From: Pseudohongiella sp.
GTDB taxonomy: Bacteria > Pseudomonadota > Gammaproteobacteria > Pseudomonadales > Pseudohongiellaceae
Length of the DNA stretch: 45,850 bases
Direction: 5' to 3'
NCBI GenBank assembly: GCA_013204155.1
Contig: JABMOK010000164.1
Span: 1-45,850 of the forward strand
Positions 35,136 through 45,814 of the stretch are shown here, piece by piece (position 1 is the first letter of the stretch; every line of letters starts with the position of its first letter). The notes beneath the pieces are model-generated. The model ran no database searches. It saw only the letters and a program-made list of their open reading frames with translations, and was not told where the DNA came from. Made by a program: the position numbers and the translations under genes.

Positions 35136-35164
35136 TATTCGTATTTGTTCCTGGCTGCTATAAT
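35136..35164 (+). promoter_or_regulatory. Possible sigma-70 promoter for icd
   Basis: A perfect TATAAT (35159-35164) lies 17 bases after TATTCG (35136-35141), a weak -35. The icd ATG is about 100 bases downstream. The location in the divergent GNAT/icd gap is right for a promoter. Confidence 0.4.
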
Positions 35165-35252
35165 GCGCGGCCTTTTTTGACCGGGGGAAGCTCAACGTGA
35201 TGACCCGGCCCGGCGGCATAAACTCGCTTATTTTGACCAGCAAATAGCCTAA

Positions 35253-37496
<2,244 letters not shown>

Positions 37497-37553
37497 TACT
37501 TAAGACTCGGTATTTAAGTATAGTACTCAGCCCTGGTACTTTAGAGCGAGCAT

Positions 37554-37588
37554 AAAAAAAGCCCACCCCGTAAAGGGTGGGCTTTTTT
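37554..37588. terminator. Bidirectional rho-independent terminator
   Basis: GCCCACCC (37561-37568) pairs perfectly with GGGTGGGC (37575-37582) around a 6-base loop, with seven A before and six T after. It stops both icd (plus strand) and the convergent NHL-repeat gene (minus strand). Confidence 0.95.
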
Positions 37589-37603
37589 GTAATCAAAGAA
37601 AAA

Positions 37604-38668
37604 CTATTTGAGTGCTCGAACGTAGCGCTTGATGCCGCCAACGGGGCCGACTTCGGCACCAAAGATATTACCATTGGCATCGGCAACAACACCTTCCGCC
37701 GTGCAGGTTCCGGAGCAGTCGGGCTGTGGATCAGGAATCAGGAATTCAACTTCACCGGTAATCGCGCTGCCAACGCGGATTCCGCGAAACCAGTCACCAT
37801 GGTCGGGGTTCACGGAACCTGATTCTGAGTCTGCGCCATAAAGGACATCATTCTTGTCAATGAAGATGCCGCTCAATCGGCTGAACTGAGGCCACACGTC
37901 GAGCAAATTTCCTTCCTGGTCGAAGATTTGAATACGGTTATTGCCGCGGTCTGCAACGAACAGCCGACCCTTGGAATCCATGGCCAGGCTATGAGGCTGA
38001 CGGAAATTACCCGGCTCAGTACCCCACTCTCCGAAGGAGAAAAGATGGTTTCCTTCCGCATCGAACTTGTGCACGCGGTTGACAGTACCCTCAGCGCTGG
38101 AGTGACCCTCGCCGACGAAGATGGAACCATCAGGCGCAACATGCACGTCATTTGGGGTCAAAAAATACTCGTCATCGGCGCCGCCGCCCTTCTTGCCCAA
38201 GGTCATCAGATGCACGCCGGTAGGGCTGAATTTATGAATCTGGTGGCCGTAGGCGTTGGCTGGGGGATTGTTGCCGCCCTGATTGTCACGGCCGTCGGCA
38301 ATCCATACATTGCCTTCATAATCCACGTGAATGCCGTGGGGCCAGGTGATATAGCCAGCGCCGAAACTGCGGACCATAGTGCCATTCTTGTCGAATAGCA
38401 TGACCAAATTGGTATCTGGACTCTGTACGCAGGCATTGATATTGCCGCCACAGCGCTCTGCGACCCAGATGCTTTCGCCATCAAGATCGATATCAACGGT
38501 GCTTGATGAGCCCCAATTACGCCCCGCGGGTAGCTTGAAATAGCCAGACTGGGTGAGATAGGGGTTAGGTAGATCATTAGTTGGTGGCATATCAGCTTGT
38601 GCAAAGGCCAGGGCCGGAGCCAAAGCCAGTGCGATGAATACTGATTTTAGAGTGTTATTGTTAGTCAT
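37604..38668 (-). CDS. Secreted NHL-repeat protein (peptidyl-hydroxyglycine lyase-like)
   Basis: A signal peptide (about 1-23, ending FAQA) precedes a beta-propeller made of several NHL repeats, such as FRQPHSLAMDSKGRLFVADR followed by NNRIQIFDQEG, WPHGIHVDYEGNVWIAD and FLTPNDVHVAPDGSIFVGE. The His and Asp positions resemble the peptidyl-alpha-hydroxyglycine alpha-amidating lyase-like family, but many bacterial members have no known substrate. The 354 residues should act in the periplasm. The gene stands alone, transcribed away from nhaD. Function beyond the fold cannot be stated. Confidence 0.85.
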   Translation of the reverse strand: MTNNNTLKSVFIALALAPALAFAQADMPPTNDLPNPYLTQSGYFKLPAGRNWGSSSTVDIDLDGESIWVAERCGGNINACVQSPDTNLVMLFDKNGTMVRSFGAGYITWPHGIHVDYEGNVWIADGRDNQGGNNPPANAYGHQIHKFSPTGVHLMTLGKKGGGADDEYFLTPNDVHVAPDGSIFVGEGHSSAEGTVNRVHKFDAEGNHLFSFGEWGTEPGNFRQPHSLAMDSKGRLFVADRGNNRIQIFDQEGNLLDVWPQFSRLSGIFIDKNDVLYGADSESGSVNPDHGDWFRGIRVGSAITGEVEFLIPDPQPDCSGTCTAEGVVADANGNIFGAEVGPVGGIKRYVRALK

Positions 38669-39308
38669 CTTTTAATAGCTCTCATTGCTTCTTATTTACG
38701 GGGGATACAAGAATAAACTAGGGCTTATCGCAATACAAATGTAATCTGTGCCACGGGTTACAGCAACAAGAGGGGGGGGGAAGCGTAAAACGAGGCTCGG
38801 GATTAGCCCCGTTTTGCTCAGAAAACAGGCGCCAGCTTTGGCTTTCTATGGGGCTATTGGGGGCTTCACAGAGGCGAAAGGAGGCGAAAGGAGGCGAAAG
38901 GAGGCGAAAGGAGGAGAAAGGAGGAGAAAGGAGTCGAATGCCATCGACTCGAGAGCATGCCGGCGCTTAAAGTAGCGGATGCGAAAGGAGTTGCCATGGG
39001 GGTGATTGTATTCGGTTAGAAGGAGTCATATTTCGGACGATATTTATGGTCAACCGAAAAATAAATTGGTATAAATCTTCCTGGATAACAGAAATCACCC
39101 ATAGCCAAATCCAGAGCGTATAATGTTTAATAACAATTCACAGAACAATCAGAACAACTCCATATTGTTCTACACTTCGATCCCTTAATTTCTTTTTTAT
39201 GCGGCGTTTTTCCGCATCATTTTCCAGCCTGCGATTTCGCCAGTCTGAGCTAATGAAAATACCCAATCACTAAAAAATAAATTACTCGTTACCAGGAGTG
39301 CATTTTTA
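38669..39308. other. 640-base gap between the NHL-repeat gene and nhaD
   Basis: No credible gene is seen; the 75-codon frame at 38748 is largely translated repeat. The gap holds a run of nine G (38772-38780), a hairpin-like AAAACGAGGC/GCCCCGTTTT pair (38787-38815, one mismatch), the 10-bp array (38871-38940) and an ATGCGG/CCGCAT hairpin flanked by T-runs (39199-39217). The last could be a terminator or attenuator about 90 bases before nhaD. The NHL-gene promoter must lie at the left end and the nhaD promoter at the right end. Confidence 0.6.
38871..38940. repeat. 10-bp tandem array upstream of nhaD
   Basis: The unit GAGGCGAAAG is repeated four times exactly (38871-38910), then twice as GAGGAGAAAG and once as GAGTCGAATG. 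All seven units keep strict 10-base phasing. Each unit carries an AGGAG-like purine core. Confidence 0.97.
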
Positions 39309-40796
39309 ATGCTTACTAATTCGCTAAATCTAAAAAGAAATATTATCACATCACCGCTCGTTATTTTCCTGGTACTTAGTCTGATTCCAGTAATGGTATT
39401 TGCAGCATCCGCCGGTTCTGTAAACACAGCACAGCTCACTTCAAGTTGGCTGGGATATTTGGCGATAGGAATTTTCGTTCTGGCCTATGCGCTAATAATT
39501 CTCGAAGAGAATATTCATCTAAAAAAATCAAAACCTGCGGTAGTTGCTGCCGGCATAATTTGGGTGCTAGTGGCAGTAGCCTATATTCAGCAGGGCGAGA
39601 CTCATCTGGCGGAAGAACTGGTGCGCCACAACCTACTCGAGTTTGTGGAACTTTTTCTGTTCTTGCTGGCGGCGATGACTTATATCAATACCATGGAAGA
39701 GAGAGGCATTTTTAATTTACTCAGAGTCAAATTGGTATCGCAAGGATTTACATTCCGCCAGATATTTTGGATAACTGGCTTGCTCGCATTTTTTATATCA
39801 CCGATTGCTGACAACCTAACAACCGCTTTGTTAATGGCGGCGGTAATTACCGCCGTTGGTGGCAACAATATAAAATTTATTTCAATTGCCTGTATCAACG
39901 TAGTTGTAGCGGCGAATGCCGGCGGTGCATTTAGTCCATTTGGCGATATCACTACCCTAATGGTTTGGCAGGCAGGGCTTGTCGAGTTTCAGGGATTCTT
40001 TGCGTTGTTCATTCCGTCATTGGTCAACTGGCTGGTAACGGCGGGGATCATGAGCTTTGCTATTGCGAATGAAAAACCCGACGCAGTCAACGAAGAAGCG
40101 CAGGTAAAATTTGGGGCATGGATTGTTGTTGGTCTGTTTATCTTAACCATCTCAATGGCTGTTTCGTTTCATAACTTTCTATATTTGCCGCCGGTGCTGG
40201 GAATGATGACGGGTCTGGGGTTACTTAAGCTGTTTGGTTACTATTTACAACTACGTGATTCCTCCTATATGCATGGGGTAAAGTCTATCAGTGGTGATAC
40301 GGAAATATTTGAAAATTCTATGGACTCCAACGAATTCCCGAAGGATGGGAAACCTTATGATATCTATAAAAATTTGCAGCGAGCAGAATGGGATACACTA
40401 ATTTTCTTCTACGGTATTATCCTCTGCGTCGGGGGACTCGGAGCTTTCGGCTATTTAGCTTTGGTCTCGGAGTTTATGTATGGTGATCTCGGCGCTACTA
40501 CGGCTAACATCATTGTCGGCTTCGCTTCGGCAATAGTGGATAATATTCCGGTAATGTTCGCGGTTTTGGAAATGCGCCCGGACATGAGCCAGGGGCAATG
40601 GCTGCTAGTTACCCTGACAGCTGGGGTCGGCGGGTCGATGTTGTCAATCGGCTCCGCCGCCGGAGTGGCGGTGATGGGTCAAGCCCGGGGGGTGTACACC
40701 TTCTTCGCGCATCTCAAATGGTCATGGGCGATAATGCTGGGATACTTCGCCAGTATTGTCGCGCACTTTATGGTCAACGGGAATGCCTTCGTTTAG
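39309..40796 (+). CDS. nhaD: Sodium/proton antiporter NhaD
   Basis: NhaD exports sodium in exchange for protons across the inner membrane, a common salt and alkali defence of marine bacteria. The 495 residues contain about a dozen hydrophobic segments and the NhaD-type conserved parts: ILEENIHLKKSKPA, FISPIADNLTTALLMA, NAGGAFSPFGDITTLMVWQAG and IVDNIPVMFAVLEM. The Asp-Asn pairs in PIADNLTT and IVDNIPV are likely the transport residues. AGGAG precedes the ATG. The first 32 residues act as a signal-like first helix. Confidence 0.96.
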   Translation: MLTNSLNLKRNIITSPLVIFLVLSLIPVMVFAASAGSVNTAQLTSSWLGYLAIGIFVLAYALIILEENIHLKKSKPAVVAAGIIWVLVAVAYIQQGETHLAEELVRHNLLEFVELFLFLLAAMTYINTMEERGIFNLLRVKLVSQGFTFRQIFWITGLLAFFISPIADNLTTALLMAAVITAVGGNNIKFISIACINVVVAANAGGAFSPFGDITTLMVWQAGLVEFQGFFALFIPSLVNWLVTAGIMSFAIANEKPDAVNEEAQVKFGAWIVVGLFILTISMAVSFHNFLYLPPVLGMMTGLGLLKLFGYYLQLRDSSYMHGVKSISGDTEIFENSMDSNEFPKDGKPYDIYKNLQRAEWDTLIFFYGIILCVGGLGAFGYLALVSEFMYGDLGATTANIIVGFASAIVDNIPVMFAVLEMRPDMSQGQWLLVTLTAGVGGSMLSIGSAAGVAVMGQARGVYTFFAHLKWSWAIMLGYFASIVAHFMVNGNAFV

Positions 40797-40810
40797 CCTG
40801 CGTTGCGGGC

Positions 40811-41104
40811 TTACAATTTGTTGGCGCCGGCTAACAGCGTGCCGGCGCCTAGATATAAGACGGCGCTTAGTCCGCTCTGAAATCTATCGATTTTATGATC
40901 TTCCAGCTTCTGGTTTTGCATTAGCCATCGCGACTTAGCGGCGAGCAGGGCATAACTGGAATCGACAAGCACAGCCAATAAGCAGAAGCTCGCAGAGAGT
41001 ACGGCTACCTGCGAAATATAAGAAGCATCAGCGCTGACAAACTGAGGCAGAAAAGCACTAAAAAACAGGATGGTTTTTGGATTCGTTAGTGATACCCATA
41101 ATCC
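40811..41104 (-). pseudogene. LysE/RhtB-family exporter, truncated C-terminal remnant
   Basis: Translating the minus strand from 41104 to the TAA at 40811 gives 97 residues starting GLWVSLTNPKTILFFSAFLP, with the NPKxxLFFxAFLPQFV signature of LysE/RhtB amino-acid exporters, then hydrophobic segments and the LYLGAGTLLAG end. Family members have about 205 residues, so the N-terminal half is missing. A TGA (41107-41105) directly precedes the preserved part, and no start codon for the missing half is seen; a secreted-protein gene lies in its place. The remaining frame has no stops, so truncation may be recent. Confidence 0.85.
40823..40849. repeat. Perfect 9-bp inverted repeat
   Basis: GGCGCCGGC (40823-40831) and GCCGGCGCC (40841-40849) are perfect inverted copies around a nine-base loop. 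The stem lies inside the LysE remnant, about 27 bases after the nhaD stop. There is no T-run, so as a terminator it would be atypical. Confidence 0.6.
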
Positions 41105-41148
41105 TCAATGAAATTAACCGGGTTATTTCCATATCAAATTATTTTCCA

Positions 41149-41592
41149 TTAACGGAGTTTGGAAACCCGGATGCCGAATTGATCAATCTCGACAAATACA
41201 TCGCCAAATTCAGTGATATCAATTGGCGCGGCTTGCGAGTCATCATGGTAGGCAAAGATAAAAACTTTTACCGCCTCATCTTTGCGAGCGGGGAGTGTTG
41301 CATTTACAGAGTCGAAACCTTGTGGGATAAAAATATTTACAATTTCGACAGCCTCTCCTACCTCGCGGGTAAATGCGCGTTTACGGGAATACCAGGCGGA
41401 TTTTTTATTGGGGAAATTGTTAGCAAGCTCGGCGTCGTAAACAAAGATGATGTCGATTTCGGTAATAAGGATTGCATTGGGGTCCAGACGTGAACGAACG
41501 GATACGGAATTCACGGCGGCAAAATTAAGGTGCATGCAAAAAATTACCAGTGAAGCCAGAATACCTTTAGTGATGGGATTTTGCAGAGCCAT
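41149..41592 (-). CDS. Small secreted protein of unknown function
   Basis: The 147 residues start with a signal peptide (about 1-26, MALQNPITKGILASLVIFCM then a turn). The mature part is predicted to be mostly beta strands, with the segments EIDIIFVYDAELANNF, SAWYSRKRAF and EAVKVFIFAYHD. I do not recognise the family; the 'D-x-x-F-V-Y-D ... A-W-Y' pattern recalls small envelope proteins, but a name would be a guess. The other strand also has an open frame here (41077-41493), without signal peptide or family resemblance. It ends 42 bases before the LysE remnant. Confidence 0.6.
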   Translation of the reverse strand: MALQNPITKGILASLVIFCMHLNFAAVNSVSVRSRLDPNAILITEIDIIFVYDAELANNFPNKKSAWYSRKRAFTREVGEAVEIVNIFIPQGFDSVNATLPARKDEAVKVFIFAYHDDSQAAPIDITEFGDVFVEIDQFGIRVSKLR

Positions 41593-41747
41593 AATATTTC
41601 ACCGAGCGTCTTATACTACTTGAGTCCGCCTGATTCATAATCGTAAGCGGACGATTGAGTCAGGACGATTAAAACTTACCGTCGAGCTGGGCCATCGTTG
41701 TTCCGCAATGGATTAAATTTCTTTGCCTTATACAGATAGCGTAGACT

Positions 41748-41786
41748 AAAAAAAGGCCAGGATCGGATTTCTTTCCGACTCTGGCC
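41748..41786 (-). terminator. Rho-independent terminator after the 335-residue secreted-protein gene
   Basis: GGCCAG (41755-41760) pairs with CTGGCC (41781-41786), with an inner TCGGA/TCCGA pairing. On the minus strand a run of seven T follows. It ends transcription of the secreted-protein gene at 41829. Confidence 0.85.
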
Positions 41787-41828
41787 AGTTTTAATTTCGT
41801 TGAACCGGCGTTACGCCAGATTGAATTT

Positions 41829-42836
41829 TTACTCTTCAGTGGCCGTAGTGCCGGTTTCAGACTTGGGAGTGCCATCGCCATTCATGCCCAGGGACTCATA
41901 TCGTCTCCAGCCGGCAAGAATGCCTGCCAAGCCATGATTGCCTTCGTGACAGGCATACTCATAGACCGGGTCGGCGGCGCGGCGCATAGGCACCTTACCT
42001 GACCAGGAAACATCCCACATCTGATCGTCTGTAACAGTGAAATCATATTCCAGAGTGTCTTTGTCAACCCAGGTGAAACGCTCTTCGATGACGGCTTGAT
42101 CGGACATGCCGCGAAGATTGTAGTCGTGATAAAAGTGTTGCGTGTGAATCACCAGTTCATCGCCTTCCCAATGGGCGACTGAGTCACCTTCCCATTTAAG
42201 TTGCTTGGTGTTGTGTTCGCTATCCAGGCGGATAATTCGAGCCGAGTGCACCATTTCGTTAAGAATCATGATGTGATCCTTGGTCTGCACCAGCTGCATA
42301 TTGTTATTGTAAGAGCCGGGAATCATCGGCGGACCGGCGACAAAGCCAGTTAGACAGCGGTCTACTGTGGTTCGGCCTTCGGGGCCCGCACTTTCGAATA
42401 CCATCTGCCCATACACTTGCTGGCGTTCACGCCCAATCTCATTGGCCGATGGTACTCTGCCATTAGGCGGATCGTAGACCAGCGAAGTTCTTCTGTCGGC
42501 AATGGTTTCTACGCCGCGCTCGTACCAGAATTCGTTGTAGGAAATCACCCCGGGCGGATAACCGGCACCACCCACAGAATCGATAATCAGGTCGCGATTT
42601 TGTCGCTCATTCTCAAATGCTTCCCACTCGGCCGCTTCCTCGGCTGTCAGGGTGGCTTTATCGGCTAATTCTCTAGGGCGGTTGAGTGGGGTAAGAGTCC
42701 TGAAAGTGTAGGTACCCTGAAGATCGGGCTGGCCGTATTCGGTACGGGGCATGTCACTGGCCTGGGCTAATAGGGAGGGCGCAGCCATCACACTAAGTAT
42801 TGCCATACACAGCTTGGAAAGGGCTCGGTTGTTCAT
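41829..42836 (-). CDS. Secreted protein of unknown function (335 residues)
   Basis: A signal peptide (about 1-25, cleavage after LLAQA) is followed by a mature domain with PDLQGTYTFRTLTPLNRPRE near the start and a strand-rich body (VYDPPNGRVP, MILNEMVHSARIIRLD, LVIHTQHFYHDYN). Proteins with this 'D-L-Q-G-x-(W/Y)-x-x-x-T-L-T-P-L-x-R-P' start are common in marine gammaproteobacteria, as I recall, but have no known function. It should be periplasmic. The C-terminal tail is Thr/Glu-rich. It has its own terminator and is divergent from the small repeat protein. Confidence 0.8.
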   Translation of the reverse strand: MNNRALSKLCMAILSVMAAPSLLAQASDMPRTEYGQPDLQGTYTFRTLTPLNRPRELADKATLTAEEAAEWEAFENERQNRDLIIDSVGGAGYPPGVISYNEFWYERGVETIADRRTSLVYDPPNGRVPSANEIGRERQQVYGQMVFESAGPEGRTTVDRCLTGFVAGPPMIPGSYNNNMQLVQTKDHIMILNEMVHSARIIRLDSEHNTKQLKWEGDSVAHWEGDELVIHTQHFYHDYNLRGMSDQAVIEERFTWVDKDTLEYDFTVTDDQMWDVSWSGKVPMRRAADPVYEYACHEGNHGLAGILAGWRRYESLGMNGDGTPKSETGTTATEE

Positions 42837-42928
42837 TTAGATCTCCAACTTGTTCTAATTCTGATGTGGATTATTACACAGATAACCCCGCGAAATTACG
42901 CCTGTTTTGGGGATTATTCAAGGAGAAA

Positions 42929-43162
42929 ATGAGTACTGGCGTTGCCGTTGATACTACGGCGGCCGTGATCAAGGCCCCATTCCAGCTTGCCGCTGCGGTA
43001 ATCGGTGTTGCGGCAGATACCACAGGGGCTGTGATTGCTGCGCCTTTTCGCAGGGTCGACGCGGCGCTGGCGCCGTGCAATACCCTGCCTTCCCGTGGGT
43101 TGGTCCTTTACCGGGCGTTTTATAAATACCTTATAGATTGTCGATTTAGCCTGGCAAATTGA
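42929..43162 (+). CDS. Small repeat-containing protein of unknown function
   Basis: A 77-residue protein is supported by a strong AAGGAG seven bases before its ATG. The first 45 residues contain two copies of a DTT-x-AVI-x-APF motif (about 8-18 and 30-40) separated by an Ala/Val-rich stretch, reminiscent of amphipathic or glycine-zipper-like membrane-active segments. The remainder (SRGLVLYRAFYKYLIDCRF) is basic and aromatic. The frame is open back to 42800, but that part overlaps the start of the divergent gene. I do not recognise it. Confidence 0.55.
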   Translation: MSTGVAVDTTAAVIKAPFQLAAAVIGVAADTTGAVIAAPFRRVDAALAPCNTLPSRGLVLYRAFYKYLIDCRFSLAN

Positions 43163-43223
43163 ATTGAGCTGGTAGGTAGTTTATTCTTCCCATCGACCAA
43201 TTCTCACGCTAGAGCACGACACA

Positions 43224-44831
43224 ATGTCTCCCGCCGCCAAACAAAGCAAAAAAAGTAGCCGAACTCAGTTCCCGGATTCTGCCCCTGTCGCAAAATTTTC
43301 CATCGGCGCCTTTAAGTTTTCACTGGCTTTGGCCTTAGGCCTGTTGCTCATTTCTGCATTTCCACGGGTAAACAGCAATAATCTTCTGCTCGGGTCTTTC
43401 TGGGGCGCGGCCGCCGTATTGTTGGCCTGGCAGGCTTATCTGCTGCTTCACTCCCGTCGTGATGAGGAGAGTCGGGTGTTCACTGTCTCGTTGCGGCCCC
43501 AGCATTATATTCAGGCCATGGTTCAGGTAAGCGTCTATGCCTATTGGGGGTATTACTGGCGGCCGGTTTATGACCATGCATGGCTTATCGTCGCGCAACT
43601 CCTGTTTGCCTATTGCTTCGATATGCTTTTGGCCTGGTCACGACGCCGAGAATACAGTCTGGGCTTTGGACCTATTCCGATAATTCTCAGTATTAATTTG
43701 TTTATCTGGTTTCGGGATGACTGGTTCTACATGCAATTTCTGATGATTGCCGTCGGCTTTATGGGCAAGGAATATGTGCGCTGGCAAAGAGATGGCCGCA
43801 GTGCGCATATTTTCAATCCGTCCGCGTTTGCACTGGGTCTTTTTTCACTGGTACTGATAGCCACGAATACCACCAGCCTGACCTGGGGTCAGGAGATCGC
43901 ATCGACACTGACTCTGGCGCCAAACATTTACACATTTCTTTTTTTGGTTGGCTTGATCGTCATGTACTTCTTCTCCATAACCCTGGTTGCGGGTATGGCC
44001 GCAGTGACCTTGTTCGGGCTTAGCGCTTTTTATTCAGCCACTACCGGTGTTCCCTATTTTCTCGATTCAGAAATTCCTGCCGCGGTATTCCTGGGTGTGC
44101 ATTTGTTGATTACAGATCCGTCCACCTCGCCAAGAACTCCCTTGGGTAAATCACTGTTTGGTATTTTGTATGCTTTTGGTGTTTTTGGTTTATACACATT
44201 GCTCGATGTATTCGGCGCGCCAACTTTTTATGACAAGCTGCTCTGTGTGCCCTTGCTCAATCTGAGCGTTATAGCAATTGATCGTTCAGTGCGATCAATA
44301 CACTCTGCATCATTGTTAAATGTTTGGCGTTCGAGTTGGCTCCAGGGTCGCGCCAACCTTGCGCATATGAGTATCTGGATCGTGATTTTTGTCAGTATGT
44401 CGATGCTGGGTAAAACCGACGGCAAACATACCGGAGATAGCTTACCTTTCTGGGAACAAGCCTGCGCCGATGACCTGCCCAATGCCTGTGGTCGATTGCT
44501 GCAATTGGAAGCAACTTATTGCGCTGATAATGCGGCCTGGGCCTGCAACGAATTGGCAGTTCATTATCGAGAGGGAAGGATTGCTGAAGCGGATGACGAA
44601 CTGTCGCTTGCCTATTTTTCACGTGGTTGTGAATTAAAATTCCAGGCCTCCTGTTTGAATCTTCTCGATAGCAAATTGTTGGCAAGAGATGTGCCGCATG
44701 AACTTGATCTAAGATTGCTGTTGCGTGAGGGCGGCCTGAATTTAATGCAGATGCCGGTGGAAGATTTAATTGCACGAGCTTGCGAGCACGACTGGCAATT
44801 TGCCTGCGACAGCAACGGGGCTCGACTATGA
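43224..44831 (+). CDS. NqrB/RnfD-like membrane protein with Cys-rich Sel1-like tail
   Basis: The 535 residues contain an N-terminal membrane part (about 30-395, roughly ten hydrophobic segments) and a soluble C-terminal part (405-530). HIFNPSAFALGLF (195-207) and ITDPSTSPRTPLGK (296-309) match conserved parts of NqrB/RnfD subunits of sodium-pumping electron-transfer complexes. A SATTG at 271-275 might be equivalent to the flavinylated S-x-A-T motif, a guess. The tail has cysteine pairs at 10-12-residue steps (CADDLPNACG, CADNAAWACN, CELKFQASC), like Hcp-type Sel1 repeats. Its stop overlaps the next start by ATGA. No other Rnf/Nqr subunit is nearby. Confidence 0.72.
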   Translation: MSPAAKQSKKSSRTQFPDSAPVAKFSIGAFKFSLALALGLLLISAFPRVNSNNLLLGSFWGAAAVLLAWQAYLLLHSRRDEESRVFTVSLRPQHYIQAMVQVSVYAYWGYYWRPVYDHAWLIVAQLLFAYCFDMLLAWSRRREYSLGFGPIPIILSINLFIWFRDDWFYMQFLMIAVGFMGKEYVRWQRDGRSAHIFNPSAFALGLFSLVLIATNTTSLTWGQEIASTLTLAPNIYTFLFLVGLIVMYFFSITLVAGMAAVTLFGLSAFYSATTGVPYFLDSEIPAAVFLGVHLLITDPSTSPRTPLGKSLFGILYAFGVFGLYTLLDVFGAPTFYDKLLCVPLLNLSVIAIDRSVRSIHSASLLNVWRSSWLQGRANLAHMSIWIVIFVSMSMLGKTDGKHTGDSLPFWEQACADDLPNACGRLLQLEATYCADNAAWACNELAVHYREGRIAEADDELSLAYFSRGCELKFQASCLNLLDSKLLARDVPHELDLRLLLREGGLNLMQMPVEDLIARACEHDWQFACDSNGARL

Positions 44832-45814
44832 GCAAGCCTCCAGTGAAAAAGCCGGAAATCGGTGACAAGTCGGAGGCGATTTTAGCAGAGAGAAAAGCGC
44901 CAGGTCGAACTATCGGGATTGTGGTGATGTGCGCGATGATTCTGTTTGTTGCAATTTGGATGGAGCGGCAGGCGCCGCAGATCGATGGTCAACAAATGGC
45001 CGACTTCACTATGAATGATAGTGAGGTAATCGGCTTTCGCAGAGATGCCTGGTTTCTTCCAGACGATGACTTGTCAGGTTTTGTCAGAATTCCTGCGGGC
45101 TCTTTCACCATGGGCAGTAATCCTGCCCTGGACAGACTGGCTTACGAAAATGAGCGCTGGTCGAGCGCGCGCCGGCAAGGGTCAGTTGATCTTGCCGATT
45201 ACTACATAGGCAGATTTGAAGTGACTACGGCGCAGTTCAAGGCATTTCTTCAGGACGTTCCAACGCAGGCAGTTCCCCTCGAGCGTGACCAGGCGGGGAA
45301 CAATCCTGTGGCCAATATTACCTGGCCGGAGGCCCTGGCCTACACACGCTGGCTCGAACAAAAATTGAAGAGCTCGGCACAGACGCCAGCGGAAATAAAA
45401 CAGTTTCTTGATGAAGGTGCTCATGTCACCCTGCCCTCGGAAGCGGAATGGGAGAAGGCGGCTCGCGGTACCGATGCACGTGTGTTTCCATGGGGATCGC
45501 AAGTTCGACCAGATCTAGCCAACTATGAATCCTCTGCAGTTGTTGCGGTTGGCTCCGTGTCTTGTGATGAATGTGCCTATGGCCTGGCGGACATGAGTGG
45601 CAATGTTTGGGAGCTTACCCGTAGCCCCTTGCAGGACTACCCCTATGATCCTGCCGATGACGCAGACAGTCTGTCTGAAGATGCGCTGTGGGTGATGCGC
45701 GGTGGATCCTATGCAGACAGCATTAACAATTTACGTGCAGCCGTCCGTGGCGGTGTCGATCCTGGTGTTCGCAATAACACCATTGGATTTCGGCTGGTAA
45801 TCAGTAAATTGTAG
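44828..45814 (+). CDS. Membrane-anchored FGE/SUMF1-fold protein, no canonical catalytic cysteine
   Basis: The ATG at 44828 overlaps the upstream stop (ATGA), which indicates translational coupling. The 328 residues have one membrane segment (about 29-47) and a formylglycine-generating-enzyme-sulfatase (SUMF1/FGE) domain (about 75-328): FVRIPAGSFTMGSNP, YYIGRFEVTTAQF, NPVANITWPEALAYTRWL, TLPSEAEWEKAARG, GLADMSGNVWELTRS and GGSY at the end. The two redox cysteines of true FGE near the C-terminus are absent, so it more likely acts as a binding module or a different enzyme. It lies in the periplasm by topology. A 15-bp array starts at its stop. Confidence 0.8.
   Translation: MSKPPVKKPEIGDKSEAILAERKAPGRTIGIVVMCAMILFVAIWMERQAPQIDGQQMADFTMNDSEVIGFRRDAWFLPDDDLSGFVRIPAGSFTMGSNPALDRLAYENERWSSARRQGSVDLADYYIGRFEVTTAQFKAFLQDVPTQAVPLERDQAGNNPVANITWPEALAYTRWLEQKLKSSAQTPAEIKQFLDEGAHVTLPSEAEWEKAARGTDARVFPWGSQVRPDLANYESSAVVAVGSVSCDECAYGLADMSGNVWELTRSPLQDYPYDPADDADSLSEDALWVMRGGSYADSINNLRAAVRGGVDPGVRNNTIGFRLVISKL

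Noticed and set aside
38748-38975. 75-codon open frame upstream of nhaD
   Set aside because: Much of its length is the translated 10-bp array, and there is no family resemblance or binding site.
41077-41493. 138-codon open frame on the plus strand
   Set aside because: The opposite-strand frame has a signal peptide and a proper start; this one spans the LysE remnant junction and looks like nothing known.
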